Shown here: one piece after another, positions 40,901-64,000 of the stretch
Numbering within the stretch: the first letter of the stretch is position 1
Layout of the letters: each line of letters begins with the position of its first letter
Assembly (NCBI GenBank): GCA_964035545.1
Contig: OZ037770.1
Location: forward strand, 14,544,642-14,608,641
Source: Bugula neritina
Taxonomy: Eukaryota > Bryozoa > Gymnolaemata > Cheilostomatida > Bugulidae
DNA: 64,000 bases
Reading direction: 5' to 3'
Translations under genes and position numbers: made by a program
The notes under the pieces: model-generated
The model's database searches: none
What the model saw: the letters and a program-made list of their open reading frames with translations, nothing else
Told to the model about the DNA's origin: nothing

Positions 40901-42532
40901 TGGTCATAATCCGCCAGTTTTAGTAATATGCAGCTGATTGGTTGACCTAGGTACTAGTCGCGTCTCCAGTATGGAGGTGTATGCACAAACAAGCATTTGG
41001 TTAACGCACTGTTTGGGTCTTAGTTTTAGATACTAAATTTTTCTGTAATTTGCTTGTTTAATAAATTGTCATAATTATTGTTCGAAAGCTACATTATCCT
41101 TTTTGTTTATATATTATTTTATATTGTATTTAGCTGTCACGTAGTTTAGTATGCTGTACGTTCTCCGCTGCCTGGTGTTATGTAATACTGTGTTTGTTTG
41201 CAGAAGACGTTCACAGGAGACGACAGAGTTGCGTGGGCGTACATAGACATACCCGACGTGGCGCTCAACGGAGGGGAAGTAGTGGACGATTGGTACAAGC
41301 TCTCTGGTAAACAAGGAGACGGTCAGGAAGGAATGATAAACCTGATATTTTCCTTTACTGTAAGTCCAGTCTTCATGTCTAACAACGTCATGATAGTTTA
41401 AGTTTAAGTAAATGATAGCCAAGTTTAAGTAAATAGTACAATATAAGGATTTCTCTCCCCTGACTCTATTCATTAGACAAGGTGGGTAATACAGAAACAC
41501 CATCAAATGGCTGCCGCATGCTGTCGATACTTGAAGCAGCTGTGATTTCTAGGCAGCGACGTATTTCTAGTAGGGTTGTGTTTGAATTGCATTCTTAAAC
41601 TTTGACCTTCTTGCCTTTTTTGCTGTGAATCAAAATTATTCTCCATAATTTGGTGTATAATTTATTTTAATGCAAATTTACTTTGTTACAATTTTGTTAG
41701 TTCCCTTTAGCTGAGTGTGTTATTATCTTTAGATTGGGAGTTGCTTTACCCACAGTAAGAGATTTAGAAAGTTATGAAACCTACTGATATTTTCTACTAG
41801 CTCTCACTCTTGCATGTCAAAGCCGTGCTGGAATGTTATTTAGCCATAGTCTCCTGTATTTGTAGCCTTCTGACCCGATGCAAGTTGCACAGCAGCCCGC
41901 AGTTATGCCCCAAGTGGTGATGATGCCGGGTGCCCCCGGGATGTACCCCGCATATCAGCCCGCATTTCAACCAGGTTACCCTGCTATGGTTCAACCGGTA
42001 CGTTTCACTCTACGGTATCACTCTGCTGTATCTAGTAATTTCATTACTCTAAACCTTGTCTCTGGAAATACTAAATCATGTGACTGCAAATCCGTCTGCT
42101 AAAAGGCTGTATTTTCATCATGTTAACTGGAGAGACCAAGATACAATCTAATGTGTTGAATATGAAAGTTGGCCAACTAGTTTCAGGGTAGCAGTTGGAT
42201 ATATATTTTAAATATTTAATTTAGCCAGATGTATTTAAAATAACAAACAGGATAATTTGTTTTAAAAATGTAAAACTTTGCCATGTTTTATTTAGCTCAA
42301 GTTATTTAAAATGGGTGCTTTGTTTTCGTAGGCTATGGTCCAGCAACCAGTTGTTCAAGGACAAGGCGGGCAGGTCCCAAGAGCACCCCCTCCGAGGATG
42401 TCAGAAGATGATTTGAATCAATGCAAAGACATGTTTCCCAATATCGACATGGAGGTGATAAAATCCGTAGCCGAGTCTCAGCGGGGTAACCGAGACGCTA
42501 CTATCAACGCTCTTCTTACCATGAATGACTAG
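37082..42532 (+). CDS. TOLLIP: TOLLIP, Toll-interacting protein
   Basis: Spliced CDS of 906 nt, 301 aa (human 274): exons 37082-37117, 39179-39376, 39944-40077, 40710-40758, 41204-41359, 41866-41997, 42332-42532; all GT-AG and in phase. TOLLIP is an endosomal adaptor that dampens Toll/IL-1 receptor signalling and links ubiquitinated cargo to sorting. The N-terminus [24 protein letters not shown] matches human [23 protein letters not shown], which supports the tiny first exon. The C2 domain spans about 72-195 (AKNY/MDPYCR type start [16 protein letters not shown], then [26 protein letters not shown] and EGMINL). A Pro/Met/Gln-rich linker precedes a CUE domain at about 256-298 with [11 protein letters not shown] and ALLTM, which binds ubiquitin. 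The extra length is mostly in exon 2 and the linker. Both splice sites of exon 3 lie in tandem repeats. Confidence 0.95.
37811..38125. repeat. (AGT/AGC)n triplet tract in TOLLIP intron 1
   Basis: Over 300 bases of agt and agc triplets with minor interruptions. Frames give poly-Ser, poly-Val or poly-Leu/Thr, none coding. It is the reverse complement type of the tract at 49804-50265. Confidence 0.95.
39533..39943 (+). repeat. 23-bp minisatellite carrying the TOLLIP exon 3 acceptor
   Basis: About 18 units of gctgacaccttgtattactgat plus a/g, running straight up to exon 3. The last unit ends …ccttgtgttacag, so the functional AG (39942-39943) was created where 'ttactg' became 'ttacag'. Confidence 0.95.
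40070..40278 (+). repeat. 35-bp minisatellite carrying the TOLLIP exon 3 donor
   Basis: Six units of gtgcaatggtaaactctatg plus ccccaatactaaaca. The first contains the real junction GTGCAATG|GTAAAC at 40077/40078, and five more identical donors follow every 35 bases. Confidence 0.95.
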
Positions 42533-42584
42533 GAGTCGTCTTTCACTTCATTCTCTCAGTTCTACTCCATCATATGTTCACATG

Positions 42585-42930
42585 ATCACAGTGAATCACT
42601 CACAGTGATTTACTCACAGTGACTTACTCACATTGATTTACTTACAGTGACTCACTCATAGTGATGTATTTGCAGTGATACAGTCACAGTGATGTACTCA
42701 TAGTGACGGTCACAGTGATTCACTTGTAGTGACAGTCACAGTGATTTACTCACAGTGGCTCACTCATAGTGATGTAATTGCAGTAATACAGTCACAGTGA
42801 TTTACTCATAGTGGTTTAATCATAGTGACAGTCACAGTGATTTACTCATAGGAGTTTAATCATAGTGACAGTCACAGTGATTTACTCATAGTGATTTACT
42901 CATAGTGACAGTCACAGTGATTGTCACTAT
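42585..42930. repeat. Tandem repeat cacagtgatttactcatagtga in TOLLIP 3' UTR
   Basis: Degenerate 10-22 base units starting about 50 bases after the TOLLIP stop. If transcribed, the mixture of cacagtgat and atcactgtg-like units gives short hairpins. Confidence 0.85.
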
Positions 42931-43440
42931 GAGAGACTTGCTGTAATTGAATAGTGTTTCCAATCAGTATATTTCTGTTAATAAAAGTTTTCACAAACAA
43001 ATGATGTATAAATTTATATGGGAGTTAACTGAAAACAAATTAAGATGGGCCTTTAACTGTCTTAAATTAACCGCAATTCATCGCTGCCCCCCCCCCCCCT
43101 TTCTTGTTGATGGCTCATTGCTATATTCAGTATCATATAACAATTGTATATTTAAATATCCCACAATACCATACTCATGCCTAATATTTATTTTGCTAAT
43201 TGTATTTTTGTGCACTTTTCAAGTAAAATTGTTGTCTATAAACCCATTCTGTACTAGTTAACAGTTTTAATATTCATTACGTACCTTAAGTATGGAAAAG
43301 AATGATACTGTTGCTTTTTCTGTGTTTATTTTGTTGATAACAAATTTTGTGTTTCAAATTTTGCAGCAATTGACGAAAGTTTATATATATATATTCGATT
43401 ATATTTTATTTATATACACTGTGTATTTGTAACGGTATTC

Positions 43441-43446
43441 AATAAA
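43441..43446 (+). terminator. Candidate TOLLIP polyadenylation signal AATAAA
   Basis: About 910 bases after the stop, in an AT-rich context followed by a T-rich stretch. Confidence 0.4.
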
Positions 43447-45526
43447 ATTAATTTCTATCATTTTAGTGCGTTGTAGAGAATAGTTTACTCAAAGAAGTTG
43501 TGTTACCATGACTTATTTGCTCTCTTCAAAGTTTTAAATCTGATATTGAAAAATCAATTTCAAAAATAACATATTGGTGTATATTATTTTTAATGAACCC
43601 AATGCAATAATATGTCATTCTTTTTAGAATCATGATAGCATCACACTTACTGGATACTATACTGTACGCTGGTATCTTCAAATTAGCAAAGCAAAGCATT
43701 ATTTTACAGCATCCAATAGTTTTGAGTGCTAGGAGTTATCTTTCCTTAAATAAACTAGAAAAATGTGAATTATGTTTTAGTTAATTGTTCAAAGAACGTA
43801 TAAGAATTATGATGGTTTGTGAAATTCTTGCTTGCAATAGATGTTGAAAGTCTATGGAATTGATATTAAATGAATATAATAAAAGATCACATATCTACAA
43901 ACACTGACGATGACATACACACCCATGCATGCACGCACACAAATATGTAACATATTTATATGTATAAGACTATATGTATGTCCGTACATATGGGCTGTAT
44001 GTATGTATATATCATTACAGGCTAGTACCTTCCTATTATAAATAAGCAAAGCAAACCCCCTTTTACCTTGTGCCATGCATAACGTCTAACGCAACGTTCT
44101 AACATATTTTCCTCTTAGCGTGGCTAAACTTAACTAAACTGTTCTGTTAGTTACATGCACCAGGGTCACGTTTTCACCTAAATTATTTCATAAAGTAAAA
44201 CATTAAGAATGCTGCAACGATAGCAATTAAATTTGAAATATCTAGGTAACTGAAACTAAGTACTGTAAAAAATATAAGATTATATGTTGCAGTTGCACAG
44301 TACAAGTCTTTTCGAGTGCAGACAAGAGCAATTCTTCACTTTTGCTTTTACCCAAGGTACAAACTTACTGTTTATGGATTATAAACTTAAAGTACATTCT
44401 CACAAGTACAGGTTTGCATCTGTTCTTATTAATGTTATATGATGCTTAAGCATTTTATATTGTATTCAATGTAGTCAGGTATGTATAATATACAAGTTGA
44501 TTGCAAGCAAACAAAATTAGCATCTATTAGCACAGTGGGTGTTAACTTAAACTACACCATTCTATTTTAGATACTATATTACCCGAGAACTGCCTATTTT
44601 GCAGTTTAAAAAAAAGCACTTTTGCCAACTTTGGTGAATGGCAGTCATATCCCACTAATTATCAATGTCAATATAAGTTCCATACTTGCTTGCTTAGCTC
44701 TCTACACCACGCAGTGGTTTGTTCTCTGGCTGGGTAGACAACTCCACTTAATTTCCAATTTCCAAAATGTTTATAGTCTTATAATGCCTGCTCTATATGT
44801 TGGGCATATGGCTATAGTTAATCACTTAATGTTCATATTGTTTTTGTTGATGAGTTCAAATGATCTTTTCAGAATTTCCCATCTTGAATTTTGGAAAAAT
44901 CTTTATGCAGAATCTTTTGAGTTAACTGAAAGGAGGATCATATCAAATAAATTCTTTTTATTATGCTCATTGATAGCCAATGAACAATGACTATGCCTGT
45001 GATATTATCTGCAATGATTTCCTTGGCATATCATATTCGAAATACTGATACCACATCGGCCACTCTACACACTAGATCGGAGTTGCTTTCTAGTTTATAT
45101 AAGCTTTAGGCTCCAGCCTACTCTAAGACTTTTCGAACAGAACCATTGATGACTTAGCTAGGTCTAATGGAGTTTTGTAGCATGAGAAATCATTCAACTA
45201 TAGAATAAAGCTTCATATCTTCGAACCCATGCAAACCCGATATAACCAAGAATTATAGCTCCAAGCTGAGCAAAACTCCACTTCTTACCGTGACATGTAT
45301 TGTTTTTACAAGTTAGTTCTCCAACACCTGCATTCCGTTATCTGTGTAGCCACTGATAAGTTCATAAGCTTCTTGATTGTAGATTGGCTGAAGCTATTGC
45401 CTAGTACACTCGATGTGTCATCATTATAGTTAATATACGAATGAATGTTAATAAGTCACGTTGACTACGTTGTCTGCTGCGAGGAAAGCTCTCCCTAACG
45501 CTTGTCTGCTCAGATGAAACTAGACA

Positions 45527-56612
<11,086 letters not shown>

Positions 56613-56688
56613 TATATATTGGCAGCTTAAAGTTTCAGTTGGTAGCACTACTTCTCTTTGTGCGTACATTGGTGGCACCACTTTATAC

Positions 56689-57270
56689 CTGTGCTGACAC
56701 TCTCTCACCAGTGCTTGTTGATGGCAATGTGTCATAAGAACGATAGTGACACTCTCTCACCAGTACTTGTGTATAGCAATGTGTCATAGGAGTGATAGTG
56801 ACACTTCCTCACCAGTGCTTGTTGATGGCAATGTGTCATAGGAGTGATAGTGACACTTCCTCACCAGTGCTTGTTGATGGCAATGTGTCATAAGAACGAT
56901 AGTGACACTCTCTCACCAGTACTTGTGTATAGCAATGTGTCATAAAAGTGACAGTGACACTCTCTCACCAGTACTTTTGTATAGCAATGTGTCATAAAAG
57001 TGACAGTGACACTCTCTCACCAGTACTTGTGTATAGCAATGTGTCATAAGAGCGATAGTGACACTCTCTCACCAGTACTTGTGTATAGCAATGTGTCATA
57101 AGAGCGATAGTGACACTCTCTCACCAGTACTTGTGTATAGCAATGTGTCATAAGAGTGATAGTGACACTCCTTCACCAGTACTTGTGTATAGCAATGTGT
57201 CATAGGAGCCATAGTGACACTCTCTCACCAGTACTTGTGTATAGCAATGTGTCATAAAAGTGATGGTGAG
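56689..57270. repeat. 52-bp minisatellite in the copy 1 3' flank
   Basis: About 11 units of tgacactctctcaccagtac + ttgtgtatagcaatgtgtca + taagagcgatag, starting about 80 bases after the stop, so probably in the 3' UTR. Each unit has a YYCACCAG-like sequence that resembles a splice acceptor. Confidence 0.95.
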
Positions 57271-57681
57271 GTGCTTATTAACCACTCATTTGCTGTTTCC
57301 TAACCTGTACATAAAAAATTGTAAATCTGTTGTTCTATAGCATATTTTTACTGACAATAATATAACACATTATTGTGTACGTGACCACTTTTGGTATTGA
57401 TAGATGCAGCGAAATGTGCTCCGTTGCGTGGAAGTGATAAAAAATTACCAACAAATTTTGATTAGTTCAAGGGATGGAGTGTCCATCAGATAAGAAAACT
57501 GCTCGTCAATATTTGTGATGGTTATCAAGGAAAGGTCAAACATAGGACCTATTTCATCATATATTTATTATACAGCCAGGTTTTCTGGCTAAAATTCCTT
57601 TTCGTGTATATATATATATATATAATTTCTATAATTAAAAACTGAATCAAAAGAACTCAATATTTCAAAAAATAGAGTATT

Positions 57682-57776
57682 TATATTTGGTACTGATACA
57701 ATTTTGGATATAGAATAAACTTATGTCAATAAAATGAATATATAAGTTTATTCTATATCCAAAATTGTATCAGTAC

Positions 57777-57848
<72 letters not shown>
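57682..57848. mobile_element. Inverted-repeat element followed by (TA)n
   Basis: Arms tatatttggtactgataca… to tagaataaacttat (57682-57724) and its reverse complement (57742-57785) around a loop of about 17 bases, running into a (TA)n tract to 57848. A shorter (TA)n lies at 57608-57622. Confidence 0.7.
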
Positions 57849-57852
<4 letters not shown>

Positions 57853-60500
57853 AGGTATATTCGTTTTACAGTATAACAACAAAAACATGCCTCTCAATCA
57901 CTATAGATTGCCTGTAGTTATGTTTTCTGTTAATCAATATGTTGTGTCAGTGTATATATAATTGTGTAAAAATATTTTAATCACAATGTGTTGGCTTAAT
58001 GTTTAAAAATTAAAGTTTTGAATAACACAATGTTATTCAGGATGAATCATTTCATTGTTTTGCTAACATTAACTCCTTCATCATCTGATTGTAAATTTTG
58101 TTTGTTTATTAGTATGTTTTGCTGAACAGAGGCACTTACGGCTAAACAATTTTCACTAAATATTTTTGTCGCAGTTTTTAGTCATATGGTGTTATTATTG
58201 TGCAAAGTTTCTTGCTACAAATTATCTTAATTTACCAAATGCCAAAAGCAGTTTGCCATTCCTAACTATTGGCCTTATATATATCAATGTCAATAATCTG
58301 ACTAGTATATACAATGTGGCCACCAGCCATCCTTCGTTAGCCTCATTCTCCTGCCAGACCCTCTCAACTTTCAGGCTGGGTGAATTATTAATGGAAGTTT
58401 CTAGAATGTTCTCCTATGAGATATCTGCAGCCCTAATCAGTTGGACTTTTGATATTAGCACAAAAACCAATATTTATATTTTGGTGTCAGGATTTTTTTG
58501 AATATGAAATTTCCTGAGTTGTTACCCTGTTGAGTTATTTCATGATGACTTTAAATCTGCTCCTGGACATAACCACCGCCATTTTATGTATTTTGAAAAG
58601 TTGTTCAATTTGTTGACACACTGATCCTTCACCAACTGTTTGTATCTAAGCTATGCTTCGTCTTTCAACACTTTACAAAGTAAGTGACTTCATCTTAGAC
58701 ATAGAAGGTCTGCCCTTGACCTAATTAATGAGCTAATCACGGAGACTGTGGATTGTGCAGATGTTGATGCTAGCTGCAGACATAGGAGCTGTTGTTTACT
58801 TTTAAATTGCAATAAGCTGCAAATTAGAGGGTCTGGATAACATTTGCTGTAATGCAATTTTAAGTAATGAACAGTTTACTATACAATATTGTTTTCTTAT
58901 CTATTAGATGAGAACTCTAACACATGCTAGGGAGTGGTCTACAGCTATAGCAGAAACAGAAAAGCATATTTGTGTTTAGTATAGGCTTATAATATTTTGA
59001 TGCTTTATTTGAAAGCTGGCAGAGAAATGCCTGAGCTAGTGGTTAGAACATAGTGTCTTAGTTTTTTAGCTATCTTATTTAACTAGAGGTGGCTACAGAG
59101 TTTTCAGATATCTATCATTAGCACTCTATGGAATATTTTGTGGGCAAAAGTTACTAGCCCATGAAAATATCAATCATGCTCAGTTATCCAAACCTATATA
59201 ATAGAAGCTTGTTAATTCTACTGCATGCCACTGATCGAACAATACCTTCAGTCAATCTGAGATATTCTATAAACTCCATACGTTGTTGTTGCTGGCACCA
59301 CTTCTCTGAGGAGTGTGGAATGGAGTGTGACCTTTACCCTTGGTTGACCCCTGATCTTACCAGCAAATCATGTAGCATTATTACAGTTGAGGTATTAGTT
59401 GGTGGTAGGTCATATTATATACAGTTAGTATCAGCATAGGATATCCTGCATTGCACAACTGCTACAACTGTCATGATGGTATCTAGAATTCAAAACTCTC
59501 TGGATACTCGGCCATTTCAGTGGTGGGTTTCCTTTTTTTCAGATTATTTGAACTTGTTACTTTTCAAAACATGATTATAGTTTGTTTTATTGCCTTTTAG
59601 CACTTAATAATTATATCTTGAACGTACAAGTTTTGGAGATGATCATATTGATATTTATAAATTTATTCTAATCGGCAGTGGACTAATTATGGTCAGCTAT
59701 AAAAATAGTTAAAAGTATTTATGAACAAACGAATACCACATTTCTAATGTAGAAAAACTAAAACGAATTTTTATAGGCAGAATTTCTAAGATCACTTGAG
59801 CATTTCTAATGTGTTATTTTACTTTTAGTTAGACTTAGTGGAGCAAGTAATGTAAGTTTGTTATGGTTTATGTCACTATGTGTATTAGGATTTATGATGT
59901 TTGACCAATGTCAATGTAGACCATTTTTTTGTTGTTCATATTTTATTAAATTATTCAGTGAAGCACTATTACTCTATTAGTATTTTGTCCCTAAATTCTC
60001 AAATGATTTTAACATCAAAACCGTAATTTTGTTTTGGAATCATAAAATTCGATCATTATAAGGATCAATTTTCAATAAATTTATATTGATGTTATAATTA
60101 TTGTTTTATCAATTACAATAACTTGCTTCAATAGTGTAGGTGCAGCTTTTAAAAATCTGGTAAGACTTCCTGGCACTTGGTGTTATAGTAGGCTACAGTA
60201 GTAGTCACCACTGCATTATTCTAGTACTTGTAGTCGACAAAATATGGTAGTATTAAAGTATTCCTATATGGGTGGGGGAGGTAGTCGTACATTTTGTTCA
60301 CCACATTGCTTGTAGAAGGTATCCATAGAAGGGAGTTTGCACATAGATATGTAACTGTAAATTGCTAATAAATTGATCAAAAGTAATAAAAATATCAAAA
60401 TCGTAAGAGGTATGATTCCCTAAATTACTAGCCTCTTTCACGTTAGGTGATCATCAACGCTAGAACGATGCCACAATTCTAAAACAGCTTGAACAAGAAG

Positions 60501-63257
60501 ATGGCCCGGAAGCTAAAAGCATGCCTGGTTTCTATAACACTAGTCTTGCTTACAGTATATTGGCTGTCTGGAAATGGTGAGTGTTGGTGTACCTGCATAG
60601 TTATGTAACATAATAATAATTTAACCTGCATAATTATGTAATCAATATAATATTCTTATCGTGAAATGGCATTAGGTATTGCTTAGTTGAAGTCTCCTAT
60701 TTTATGTTTGACATTTAGCTCGCTTGTTTTCTCAGACAGACAGACAGACAGGTTTCTCGGCTACTGATAGACTGATGTTGATGTTTTCATCGACTGCACT
60801 GCATTCAATTGATTAGTTTAAATGCCAGAACAGTCACTACTAACATTCCACTAGAATGAGACCTACTAGTAACTATTGGCTGAAATTTGTGACTAGATCT
60901 TCATGATGTTTCAGACAAAAAGTGTTTTCTAATGAAAAATTAAAGTTTGGAACAAATAAAGGTCAAAAGCAAAGTTATATGAACATTTGAATTGTTTGTA
61001 ATTTTCATTATAGACCAAATTTTTAATCTTATTACATGTTTAGATAGTGTATTATTACTAAAACACTTTATATTTGTGCTGATTCTGTTTTGCTGTCAGC
61101 AATAATGCTGTCTAAATGAGCTCGCAGTAAATAACTGCTGTAAATGAGGTTAGTGTTGAGTACACTATTAGGAATGAGGTTAGGTGTGGTAAATGGAGAG
61201 GAACACCACAAACATTATTAATCACTCCAAGAGAAACTTCATAAAGCTCTTCATTACTAGTACTTACCACTACACTAACACCACAATCAGTTTTCAATAT
61301 ATATTTTTGGATAGCTATCGATTCCACTTGTGGAAACTGGTAATACAAAGCTATTTGTCATTTTTCTTTGTTCTTTTGCAGAAATTGGAATTCAAACTGA
61401 TTCATCTCCGGGATATTATGTGCACCACTCTTCTACTTCTTCAACCCCTGCCAGAAATATGTCTTTCAACAACCATTTCCACATCCTCACTATGCTGAGT
61501 GTATTCAATGGCAAGTATTACATATGCCCCTGTAGTGATGTGATTACTCAGTGGTCCCTGTTGTGTAATAGTTAGTTCGCCTGCTTGCAAGTCGTAAGTC
61601 TTGGGTTCGAATCTCAGTGGGGGTAAAAGTTTTCTAGTCGCAATTTATTTACTCTGGTAGCATGTGTATTTTTTGAGCTGTACAAATCAAGAAGAAATAA
61701 GCTGGTAGTTAGTGAATTTTCCCAGGGATTGGCAACAGAAAGCTGCTACCAGTAAAAATATTCATGCAATATAAAGGTTAGATGACATGGAGCTACACAC
61801 GTCTGTACTGGTACTTGTTTTACATCATAGAACAATCTAGAAGACACTGTTAGTAGCAATACTACAATGTTATTTACTTCCCTTAGAATTTAGATGTTTA
61901 ATAACAAGCAGTGAAGGCATGAGAACAGTTTTACCCAACCCTGTGTTATATACGTGATGATTGCTTACATGCCATCTAGCTGGTGTGTTGCTATGCTAAG
62001 CACTCTAGGGTTTGGAAATATTTGACACTCGGAAGAATTTGCATAAAGTATTTCATCATTTATATGGCTTAGGTAGTTGCAGTAACTAAACTAGTAAGAA
62101 AATTCTGGTTGGCTGAAAATGCCGTTCTCAAAGATGTAAATAATGTTGTGGCTAACTCTGTGGCCCTATCAACACAGTAACGGCATCTTCCATATTCCTA
62201 GTTCATATATCTATTTGTTTGTTCCCAAGCTAATGCAAATGGATTTTTCATTAGATATTTGGAAACCGTTGCATAAAATGAAACCACATCTGTAAGTCAA
62301 TCCAAACTGCAGAGTAACCACAGTATCAAATGGCAGCATTTTCATCCAATCCTATTAGTAAAACTTATTTGTGCTGCCATGTTGGAAAGTTTCTTAGTCT
62401 AAGAATCTACTGAAATAGAAATGAGTATCAGAATTTATTTGTGGATTCAAAATATGTGAACCAAACTCGTCTGTCCTTTTCTTATCTTGTGACAGTTTTA
62501 GGCTCAAAAACTAACCCTAATAAAAGTGTATTGATGCAATAAAATTGTTCATATCACTGTCACATCCACTCTGAAGAGTTTTATTGCCAATTCAGAAGCT
62601 TGTACTTAAAATCTTCAATGGCTTTGTTACATTAATTTGATTTGTTTTTAAATAACAAACGCAGCAGCATCTTTGTACCAAAATGACTCAGAGAGTAATG
62701 GTTGTAGAAATAACTGAAAAAAGTATGTGTTTTAGATGAAAAATGTCGTAAAAGATGTTATGCTCGACCAAAGTTTATTAAAAACTTAATGAACTTGAGC
62801 TATTAATAAGTTCACTTGAAAACAGAGCTCTAGCCTTCAGCTCACTGAAGTAATGGTGGTTATAGAGTGTAGAGGGATGTAGTCATGATCACGCTGGTGG
62901 CAATGATTGTAACTTGTTACTAGCAACTAATAACTGAACACTAGCTGAGAGAACTATAGTGGGCCAAAGCCAAACTGTTGAAGACTGTTGAAACCATAAA
63001 AATATTTAAATTGAGATGCAAAAGCATGTCTTCATTTGAACTCTGATTCGACTCCTCGCTAAATATCACGTTTCTGAAGTGAGCAGGTAATAGTGACTTG
63101 TTATCCTGCAGGTAAAAGATGGCCCAAGTACGATGAATTCACGGATCAAGATTTAGTAGACCGAGATAAGGAATATTTAGCCACGCTAAGAGCTAATCTA
63201 GAAAACAAACTTGTCAAAGAAGTACATTTGTTTTACATGGAAGATGATGATTTAAAG
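60501..63257 (+). CDS. Putative type II membrane glycosyltransferase-like protein (copy 2, 5' part)
   Basis: Three exons visible: 60501-60576, 61382-61510, 63112-63257 (117 codons), continuing past the window. Intron phases equal those of copy 1 (1, 1, 0). Exon 1 encodes MARKLKACLVSITLVLLTVYW, a signal anchor. Exon 2 has a Ser/Thr-rich stem and FNNHFHILTMLSVFN, against FNNQFHVLVMLSVFN in copy 1. Exon 3 differs from copy 1 by six bases and one residue (FYMQDDD to FYMEDDD). The intron after exon 2 begins GC (AATG|GCAAGT), a GC-AG type intron. The catalytic exons are not in the window. Introns are longer than copy 1 after exon 2 and exon 3, but intron 1 is much shorter (805 bases against 7.1 kb). 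Confidence 0.75.
61556..61640 (+). mobile_element. tRNA-derived SINE-like element (family A)
   Basis: tgtgtaatagttagttcgcc (A-box region), gcttgcaagtcgtaagtc (anticodon-like arm) and ttgggttcgaatctcag (B box). Same layout as the copies near 28748 and 17175 (minus). Lies in intron 2 of copy 2. Confidence 0.6.
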
Positions 63258-63325
63258 GTAAGTTTTATATAACTTTGCTTATGGCTGGTGGTACCATATG
63301 TTCTTTATTTATTGAAATTGATGGC
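63046..63325 (+). repeat. Duplicated block around exon 3, copy 2
   Basis: Partner of 53808-54085. The junction with unmatched sequence on the left is abrupt (…tctg|attcgactcctcg). Confidence 0.9.
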
Positions 63326-64000
63326 AACAACATATGATTATTAGCCAAAGTAGTACATACAAGTTTGTTTTTACTGAATAATTTGAATTGAAGTTTTAGT
63401 ATCACATTCAGTAAACAAAGTAATTGAGATTTTGCTTTAAAGTTATTTTTAAAAAAGGAAAACATATTTTTTACTCAAACAAAAATTGAGTCACACAAAG
63501 TTGAAAATGACCATACAACGGCTGGATTTTCAGTAAACCTAAGTTCTGTCAATATTTCTAAGAGTCAAAAGTTAGACTGGCTGTAGAATTAGCCTCAAAT
63601 ATAGGAAAAGACTTTAAGAACCTGGACTACATACCAGACTAGCTATAAAGACATGATCATGGCTTTCACATCACAAATTTTAATTAATATTATGTAAGCA
63701 AAGTTTGTTTGGAAGAATATAAAGATACCAGATATGACCTATAAGACAGATTGGCAATAGTGGGATTAGCAGATGGTCTAGCTAGACTTATTTGCAGACA
63801 CTGGTTTTGGGTATTTACAAGTGTTGGATGGGTTGTTAATTGTATTCTCCTCTGAGTTATTGTATGAGATTGGAATTCCTCACCATCAAACTTCTTTGAT
63901 GTTTTAATCCATTGTTTAACTCCTAATTTCGTGGAACAGAATGAAAGAGATGAGTGACCACGATAATGCTTATGAAATAGATATGACTTTTTGTGATTTG
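63258..64000. other. Intron 3 of copy 2 (incomplete)
   Basis: No counterpart of copy 1 exon 4 is found in these 743 bases, so this intron is longer than the 401-base intron in copy 1. Otherwise featureless AT-rich sequence. Confidence 0.55.

Larger units (their letters stand above)
42533..45526. other. TOLLIP 3' region and intergenic DNA
   Basis: Begins with a CACAGTGAT-type repeat tract in the probable 3' UTR, then a C13 homopolymer near 43087. AATAAA at 43441-43446 is the best poly(A) candidate. The rest is AT-rich without credible exons; the open frames at 42947-43261 and 44622-44990 look random. Confidence 0.45.
56613..60500. other. Intergenic between the two glycosyltransferase-like paralogues
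   Basis: After the minisatellite and inverted-repeat element, no exon was recognised. Open frames at 58166-58501 and 59161-59439 lack recognisable domains, splice context or paralogue similarity. A likely 5' UTR acceptor (ttcacgttag) lies at 60447, followed by a five-codon upstream frame (ATG near 60467) before the copy 2 start. Confidence 0.45.

Noticed and set aside
44622-44990. 122-codon hydrophobic open frame
   Set aside because: Hydrophobic because of T-rich codons; no homology recognised and no paired exons.
58166-58501. 111-codon open frame as a gene
   Set aside because: No domain, no paralogue match, AT-rich random-looking composition, no clear splice partners.
59161-59439. 92-codon Cys/Trp-containing open frame as a gene or secreted peptide
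   Set aside because: No signal peptide and no spaced cysteine pattern; it lies in intergenic DNA with no supporting signals.

Overview
This window is AT-rich nuclear DNA from a metazoan: many small exons with GT-AG introns, microsatellites and minisatellites, tRNA-derived SINE-like repeats and short non-autonomous DNA transposons. The gene set (chordin, TOLLIP, a 2-phosphoxylose phosphatase, an Fcf2-domain protein) points to a bilaterian. Gene structure and repeat style suggest an invertebrate, perhaps a mollusc or another lophotrochozoan, but the species cannot be fixed from the sequence alone. All coding calls come from conceptual splicing by eye. For each complete gene the exon phases were checked by hand and the summed exon lengths divide by three.

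Layout. (1) 363-422, minus: first exon of an acidic protein whose gene runs off the left edge. (2) 1510-4208, minus: DNTTIP2/Fcf2-family ribosome-biogenesis protein, 6 coding exons, 282 aa. (3) 5549-11156, plus: PXYLP1-like xylosyl phosphatase, 7 coding exons, 474 aa. (4) 15491-33283, plus: chordin, 18 coding exons, 911 aa, with signal peptide, VWC1, CHRD region and VWC2-4. (5) 37082-42532, plus: TOLLIP, 7 exons, 301 aa, including a 12-codon first exon. (6) 45527-56612, plus: type II membrane, putative GT-A-like glycosyltransferase, 7 exons, 355 aa. (7) 60501 to beyond the right edge, plus: a tandem paralogue of gene 6, of which the first three exons are present.

The genes do not form a pathway in the bacterial sense. 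Two belong to the secretory route: PXYLP1 trims phosphoxylose during glycosaminoglycan linker synthesis, and the type II proteins at the right end look like Golgi enzymes. Chordin is an extracellular BMP antagonist. TOLLIP works in endosomal sorting and Toll/IL-1 signalling. The Fcf2 protein is nucleolar.

The most unusual signals are structural. Authentic splice sites sit inside tandem-repeat arrays: the donor of PXYLP1 coding exon 3, and both the acceptor and the donor of TOLLIP exon 3. The two glycosyltransferase-like paralogues share a roughly 250-280 bp block around exon 3 in which introns match as closely as the exon, while the rest of the visible genes has diverged. A ~78 bp direct repeat brackets chordin exon 1. 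The first intron of gene 6 carries a 469 bp element with an 8 bp target duplication (hAT-like) and a nested foldback element. No clearly novel multi-gene system was found.
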